A stretch of DNA of 64,000 bases from Cryptomeria japonica. Lineage: Eukaryota > Streptophyta > Pinopsida > Cupressales > Cupressaceae. The DNA lies in the NCBI RefSeq assembly GCF_030272615.1, contig NC_081414.1:337446502-337510501 (forward strand), in the 5' to 3' direction. The notes beneath the pieces are model-generated. The model had not been told where the DNA came from. It saw only the letters and a program-made list of their open reading frames with translations, and searched no databases. How positions within the stretch are numbered: the first letter of the stretch is position 1; every line of letters starts with the position of its first letter. Of the stretch, positions 59,497 through 64,000 are shown piece after piece. Both the position numbers and the translations under genes were made by a program.

Positions 59497-59650
59497 TGGG
59501 GGATGGTAATTGAGGGAGAGACTAGAGGGAGAGAAATCCTAGGTGCAAGAGAGGGAGGGAGGGAAAGAGAGGGAGAAAATAGTGAGAGAGGTAGGGGTTG
59601 AGGAAGAGAGAGAGGGGGAATGTAGGGAAGGAGAGGAGAGATCAGAGAGA
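54521..59650. repeat. CT/GA-rich core of element M
   Basis: About 5.1 kb of polypyrimidine on the plus strand with pure (CT)n runs at about 54807-54871, 56166-56258 and 58096-58166. Between the runs a worn minisatellite text recurs (TCTCAGGTGTCTCTATCCCA, TTCTTTCCCTCTCTCCCTCC, TTTCTCTCTCAAGTCTC). The strand composition flips to GA-rich at about 58387-58620 and 59456-59650, making large inverted repeats. Long open frames here are low-complexity artefacts. Confidence 0.85.
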
Positions 59651-60139
59651 GAATGCTGATATGAGCATGTTGATTATTGAAATTTGCTAAGTTTGAAATT
59701 TATATGAATGCTCTAAAACTAGAATTTGCATTATAACTCCAAGAGATTTTTAACCACTCTCAAACATCCTACCAATATATACATAAAATATAACTTGAAG
59801 TATAAGAAAGGAAAATGACAAATAGAAATGTCACTTCTAAAAAATGCAATGCCATTTGGTGCACACCAAATTTGGCGCTCGCCTTATTTGGTGCTTACCT
59901 TATTTGGTGCTTGCCTTATTTGTCACTCACCTTATTTGGTGCTCACCTTATTTGGCACTTGCCTTATTTGGTGCACACCAAATATATTTGACATGACCAA
60001 ACCTTAGGTTTGGCATGCCAAACTTATTTGGTGCACACCAAATAGGGCACACGCCTTATTTGGCAAGTGCCAAAGGGCTTGATGGGGGACAAAAAAGTTT
60101 TTGGCATCCTTTTGGTCCCCCATCTTTGTGTACTTACCC
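59651..60139. repeat. Element M right arm
   Basis: Complement of the inner left arm (59651-59830), then about twelve TTTGGYGC..-type words at 59848-60075, several perfect (TTTGGTGCACACCAAA), then the terminal repeat. Confidence 0.7.
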
Positions 60140-60304
60140 CAAAATAGAAACAAAACTCTCCCCCTTAAACAAATATTGATTATATCCCCCTTAAATAGAT
60201 AACCAATCCAACAAACTACTCCACCAGAGGAGCAACATAAACTCATCAATCCGAACAAAAAGATAAGACTGTGAAGTCCATCAGATTGATGCAACTGAAT
60301 GCAT

Positions 60305-61892
60305 CTAGATTTCATTAGGAGGCGTAGATACCCCTAACTTATCTCTCAAATAGACAAATGTATCTACAAGCAAAGGCTTAGTAAAAATATCAATAATTTG
60401 TGCCTTTGAAGATACATACTCTAGTTTTACTTCATCTTCATTGAATTTTTCTCTCAAGAAATGATATTTGATTTTAGTCTTTGAATGTTGCACTAGGTTC
60501 TTTGACATATTAATAGAACTAGAATTATCACAATATATGATAGTAGGCTCATACAAACTACCTAAGTGTAGTTACTAGCAACAACAATGTACTCATCTTC
60601 AATAGTAGATAAGGACACTAAATCCTATTTGTTACTTGCCCATGAACCCAATTTCTTACCCAAAAGGAATGCACCATCGGAGGTACTCTTTCAGTCATCA
60701 ACATGACCAACCCAATCAACATCAGTGTCAACACATAACATAAAATCATCATTCCTCAAATACCATAGACCATAATTCACAGTTCCTTTCAAGTATCTGA
60801 ATATCCTCTTTACAATAGTGACATGACTCTCTTTTGGATCAACTTGATATCTAGTAGCCATGCACACAATATGCATAATTTCAAGTCTAGTATAAGTCAA
60901 GTATAATAGTCCACCAACCATAGATCTGTACAAAGTTTGATTAGCTTTCAGAGATTCATCATTTTTAGATAATTTGCAACCAATCACCATGGGAGTTCCA
61001 ATTGGTTTAGAGTCTTCTAATCCAAACTTCTTCAATAATTCCTTCACATATTTAGTTTGAGATATAAAAATACCTTTTCTAGTATGTGAAATCCGCAATC
61101 CTATGAAAAATTTCATCTCTCCTATCATAGACATCTCAAATTATTTCTGCATATCACCGACAAACTTCATGCTCAAGTTATCATCTTCTCCAAAGATATT
61201 ATCATCAACAAAAACTTCAACAATCAAGATGTTATCATTCTCAACCTTAAAATACAAATTACTATCAACAATACCTTTATTAAATCCCAATTTCAGCAAG
61301 TACTTATCCAATCTATCATACTAGGCTCTAGGGGCTTGCTTCAATCCATAAAGAGCTTTCTTTAGTTTGCATACCATATCTCCATCATTTGATAATGAGA
61401 ATCCATCAGGTTTCTCAATGTAGACTTCTTCCTTAAGATCACCATTCAAAAAGGCTGACTTGACATCCATCAGAATACCTTAAAATCCTTATATGTGACA
61501 TATGCAAGCAATAGTCTAACAACTTCAAGTCTAGCTACCGAAGAAAAAGTCTCCTCATAATCAATCACTTCATTTTGTGAATATCCTTTGCATACCAATC
61601 TTGCTTTGTTTCTGACAACTTCACTGGCTTCATTCAATTTGTTCCTGAATGCCCATTTAGTACCAATCACATTCTTATCTTTAGGTCTAGGCACAAGTTC
61701 CCATGTGTTATTCTTTTCAATCTGATTCAATTCTTCTTCCATAGCCCTTATCCAATTTTCATCTTTGCAATCTTCAACAACATCTTTAGGTTCAATTTTA
61801 GAAATCAAACATACCTCTTCAACAACTAGCCTTCTTCTAGACATCACACCTTTATTTTTATCACCAATAATCTGATTTTTAGAATGATTCAA
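60305..61892 (-). pseudogene. Element H reverse transcriptase-RNase H
   Basis: 61892-61470 is RT N-terminal ([46 protein letters not shown]); a one-base loss near 61475 breaks the frame before the DVKSAFL block. The catalytic box FVDDN (near 61205) keeps both Asp. A stop lies just before FEMSMIGEMKFFIGL (61134). 61134-60691 gives the RT thumb and RNase H start (YLKGTVNYGLWYLRNDDF, CVDTDVDW). 60556-60305 gives YCDNSSSINMSKN to LGVSTPPNEI. Broken by at least two stops and a frameshift. Confidence 0.85.
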
Positions 61893-62036
61893 TCTTACAC
61901 ACCTCAGAGTCTTTTGATTATTCTATTTTTCAGGTTCCTGCACCTCTCCACCAATAGCAGCAACATTTGGATTAGTTGTCTCTACCAGATCATTTTTCTT
62001 CAATTCTTCAGTCTGAATAGGTGTTAGAACAACATG

Positions 62037-64000
62037 CTAACCATCATCATACCCACATGCTTTGATCTCTTTTCCACAGTTCTCATCAATTTCCACATTT
62101 TCACTTTCCACTATCTTTCTCAGTCTCTTATTGTAGCACCAGTAGGATTTTCTCTTTGTTGAATATCCCAAGAAAATTACTTCATCACTTCTTGCATCAA
62201 AATTTCCTATATCCTCATCTCTCTTGATATAACACTTGCTACCAAAAATTATGAAATATCTCACAGTAGGAACATGACCAAACCATAGTTCATAAGGAGT
62301 CTTACTAGTATCACCTTTTATATGCACTCTGTTGAATATGTAAATAGAAGTGCTACCAACTTCTCTCCAATGGATCTTCAGAATATTCCCTTCAATCAAC
62401 ATAGTCCTTGTAGTATCCAAAATAGTCATGTTCTTCCTTTCAACGACTCCATTCTGTTGTGGGTTCTAGGAGCAGATAATTGTCTTCTAATGCCATGCTT
62501 CTCACATAATGAATCAAACTCACTGAAACAAAATTCTCCCCCTCTATTAGATCTCAGACATTTCACCTTCAATAATGTCCCAGTCTCAACCTTTGCTTTG
62601 AATATCTTGAATTTGTCCAATGCTTATGATTTTTCCTTTAAAAAGACAACCCACATTATCCTGGAATAATCATCAATCAGTAACATAAAATATATGTCAC
62701 CCTACACACTTATAATATTTTTAGGTCCACATAGGTCAGTATGCACAAGATCTAGCAATCCATCAAACATATACTACTTACTCTTGAAATAAATTCTTGT
62801 TTGCTTACCCATTTGACATTCCTTACATACTGAATTAGTAGGCTTAACAATTTTAGGCAGATCTTTAATAGCTTATGTAGAACTGATCTTAATCATTAAA
62901 TCAAAATTAACATGACACATTCTATTATGCCACAACCAACTTTCATCAATTTGAGAAATCAAACAACTTTTCTCACCAACATTCAAATGAAAGATGTTAC
63001 CTTTAGTCTTAGTTCCTGATGCAATCTCTATACTAGAGGCATTTAGGATTCTTCATTTTCCAATCTTGAATTGCAAATCATAACATCTGTCCAACATTTA
63101 TCCAACACTTAAGAGATTATGCTTCAAACCTTCAACATACAAGACATCATTAGTGCTATGCTTGCCATCAAAGGAGATAGAACCTCTACCATGGATCACA
63201 CAGGATTTGACATCTCCAAATATTACTATTCCTCCATCATATCTTTCCATACTAAAATTTTTTCTTTTATCTCCGATCATATGATGTGAACAACCGTTGT
63301 CAATCACCCATTCATCTTTCTCTTCAACTTTAGCAGCTAAATATTTCTCCTCAATAGTTCACATTGTGGAATCATCAAGTACCAGTCCATCTTCTTTGAT
63401 AGAAATAAACACAACTTCATCTCCTTCTAATTCTTCATCTATAACACCTTCATCAGTAGCATAATAATAGTTATTCTGATGCTTATAATTTTTCTTAGGC
63501 TTGTAAGGCTTATCATACTTCTCATGCTTCTCATATCTATCATTCCTATCATGCTTATCAAATTTATCATACCTATCATATTTAGAAATTCTCTTCGGGC
63601 ATCTAGAAACAAAATGTCCTATCTTATTGCAAGAGAAACATTTCAGAGGCAATTTTCCATCATACTTACTAGCTCCCTTAGGCAATCTTCGGGTAATCAA
63701 TTTTTCAAGCTCGTCCAATTCTCTTTCTTTCTCTTCTATCTCTATTCTCTCTCTTTCATATCTGGATATTCTATATTCATCAGGATCATACTTTTGTTTT
63801 CTGGATACAGATGCTCTAAATGTCATCTCAGACTTTCCATGTGATTCACCAAACTTGCTCAGTTCAAATGCAACAATATTTCCAACCAACATGTCTCTTA
63901 TCATAGTAGTTACACTCTGGATCTCATCAATAACAACTACCTTATGTTTGAGAGTAGGAAGCAATGATCTCAGCACCTTAGCAACAATTTCATCTTCTTC
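62037..64000 (-). pseudogene. Element H gag (partial)-protease-integrase
   Basis: Reading right to left: partial gag from the window edge (TMIRDMLVGNIVAFELSKFG), a Lys/Glu-rich part, an intact CCHC knuckle CFSCNKIGHFVSRC (63599-63640), and a repetitive basic stretch RYDKFDKHDRNDRYEKHEKY. The protease site near 63300 reads WVIDNGCSHHMIG (DNG instead of DSG). The integrase core near 62560 reads CLRSNRGGEF, with the second catalytic Asp changed to Asn, and a frameshift splits the PQQNGVVERKN block (62425-62460). 62429-62037 holds the hinge (YELWFGHVPTVRYF, FDARSDEVIFLGYS). Not functional. Confidence 0.86.

Larger units (their letters stand above)
53208..60139. mobile_element. Element M: fold-back/TIR DNA element with CT-rich core
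   Basis: 6932 bp inserted in element H. The ends are inverted: GGGTAAGTGCACAAAGATGG at 53208 and its near-exact complement ending at 60139, continuing with GGGGACCAAAA. Direct repeats CAAA flank it (53204-53207, 60140-60143). Inverted similarity extends far inward: 54410-54515 matches the complement of 59645-59760 (GTTATAATGCA, TTCATATAAATTTC, AATCAACATGCTCATATCAG). Both arms hold clusters of TTTGGCGC..GCCAAA palindromes. No transposase is visible, so it is non-autonomous. Superfamily not assigned; a 4-bp TSD occurs in Sola-type elements, but that is only a hint. Confidence 0.78.
51729..64000 (-). mobile_element. Element H: Ty1/copia retrotransposon (runs off the window), interrupted by element M
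   Basis: Minus strand: 3' LTR 51729-53058, PPT region split by element M (53208-60139), RNase H, RT, integrase, protease and part of gag to the window end. PBS and 5' LTR lie to the right. It inserted in the gag of element K. Sequence is more distant from D and F than those are from each other, but the gene order and hairpin are the same. Confidence 0.88.

Noticed and set aside
54523-59513. Many long open frames, up to 292 codons, rich in Ser/Leu/Pro or Arg/Glu
   Set aside because: They are translations of CT/GA microsatellite DNA, overlapping in several frames and on both strands, with no domain content.
53208-60139. Element M as a CACTA or Mutator element
   Set aside because: The ends do not start with CACTA/CACTG and no 9-bp TSD is visible; only CAAA repeats flank it, so no superfamily was assigned.

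Overview
The window looks like a retrotransposon graveyard from a large land-plant genome; a gymnosperm is my guess from the style of the elements, not a proof. I see no host gene, tRNA, rRNA or CRISPR. Almost every base belongs to nested, mutated LTR retrotransposons, solo LTRs, a tandem repeat array and one fold-back DNA element. Element boundaries rest on TG...CA LTR ends, primer-binding sites (PBS), polypurine tracts (PPT) and target-site duplications (TSD) that I could read directly.

Layout: 1-7860 is a non-autonomous Ty1/copia-like element on the minus strand (element A). Its 5' LTR is split by a gypsy-like solo LTR (5869-7061, TSD CCAAT). A is inserted in the gag-protease-integrase part of a decayed copia element (B, 7861-10338, minus). 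At 10594-17537 lies a second member of A's family on the plus strand (element C, TSD GTTAT), inserted in another LTR. 18630-25694 is copia element D (minus, TSD CACCT) with gag-protease-integrase-RT-RNaseH. 27117-37655 is a tandem array of a roughly 0.7-1.0 kb monomer, broken by element G (29207-34910, TSD GTTTG), a gag-only element with palindrome-filled LTRs, and by a solo LTR (35918-37513). 39517-47746 is a solo copia LTR (TSD CTTGG) that received copia element F (40917-47564). 48382-49532 is a second palindrome array. 49719-51728 is the 5' part of a gypsy-like element (K) with gag. K is interrupted by copia element H (51729 to beyond the window end), and H is interrupted by a 6.9 kb fold-back element (M, 53208-60139) whose core is about 5 kb of CT/GA-rich DNA.

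How the parts may work together: D, F and H encode, in broken form, the gag-pol machinery. A and C carry the same type of LTR ends, tRNA-Met PBS, U5 hairpin and multiple PPTs, but pol is replaced by a long conserved unknown ORF (ORF2, about 1060-1075 codons). The simplest reading is that A/C-type elements were moved in trans by D/F/H-type elements. No complete open gag-pol frame remains in the window.

Main candidates for new biology: (1) the gag plus ORF2 family with four zinc knuckles in gag; (2) a covarying hairpin with a G/C-run loop just before the PBS in nearly all copia LTRs here; (3) LTRs built from arrays of self-complementary modules at about 48-bp spacing; (4) the fold-back element with subterminal palindromes and a CT-rich core; (5) an integrase fragment embedded in one LTR of element D.
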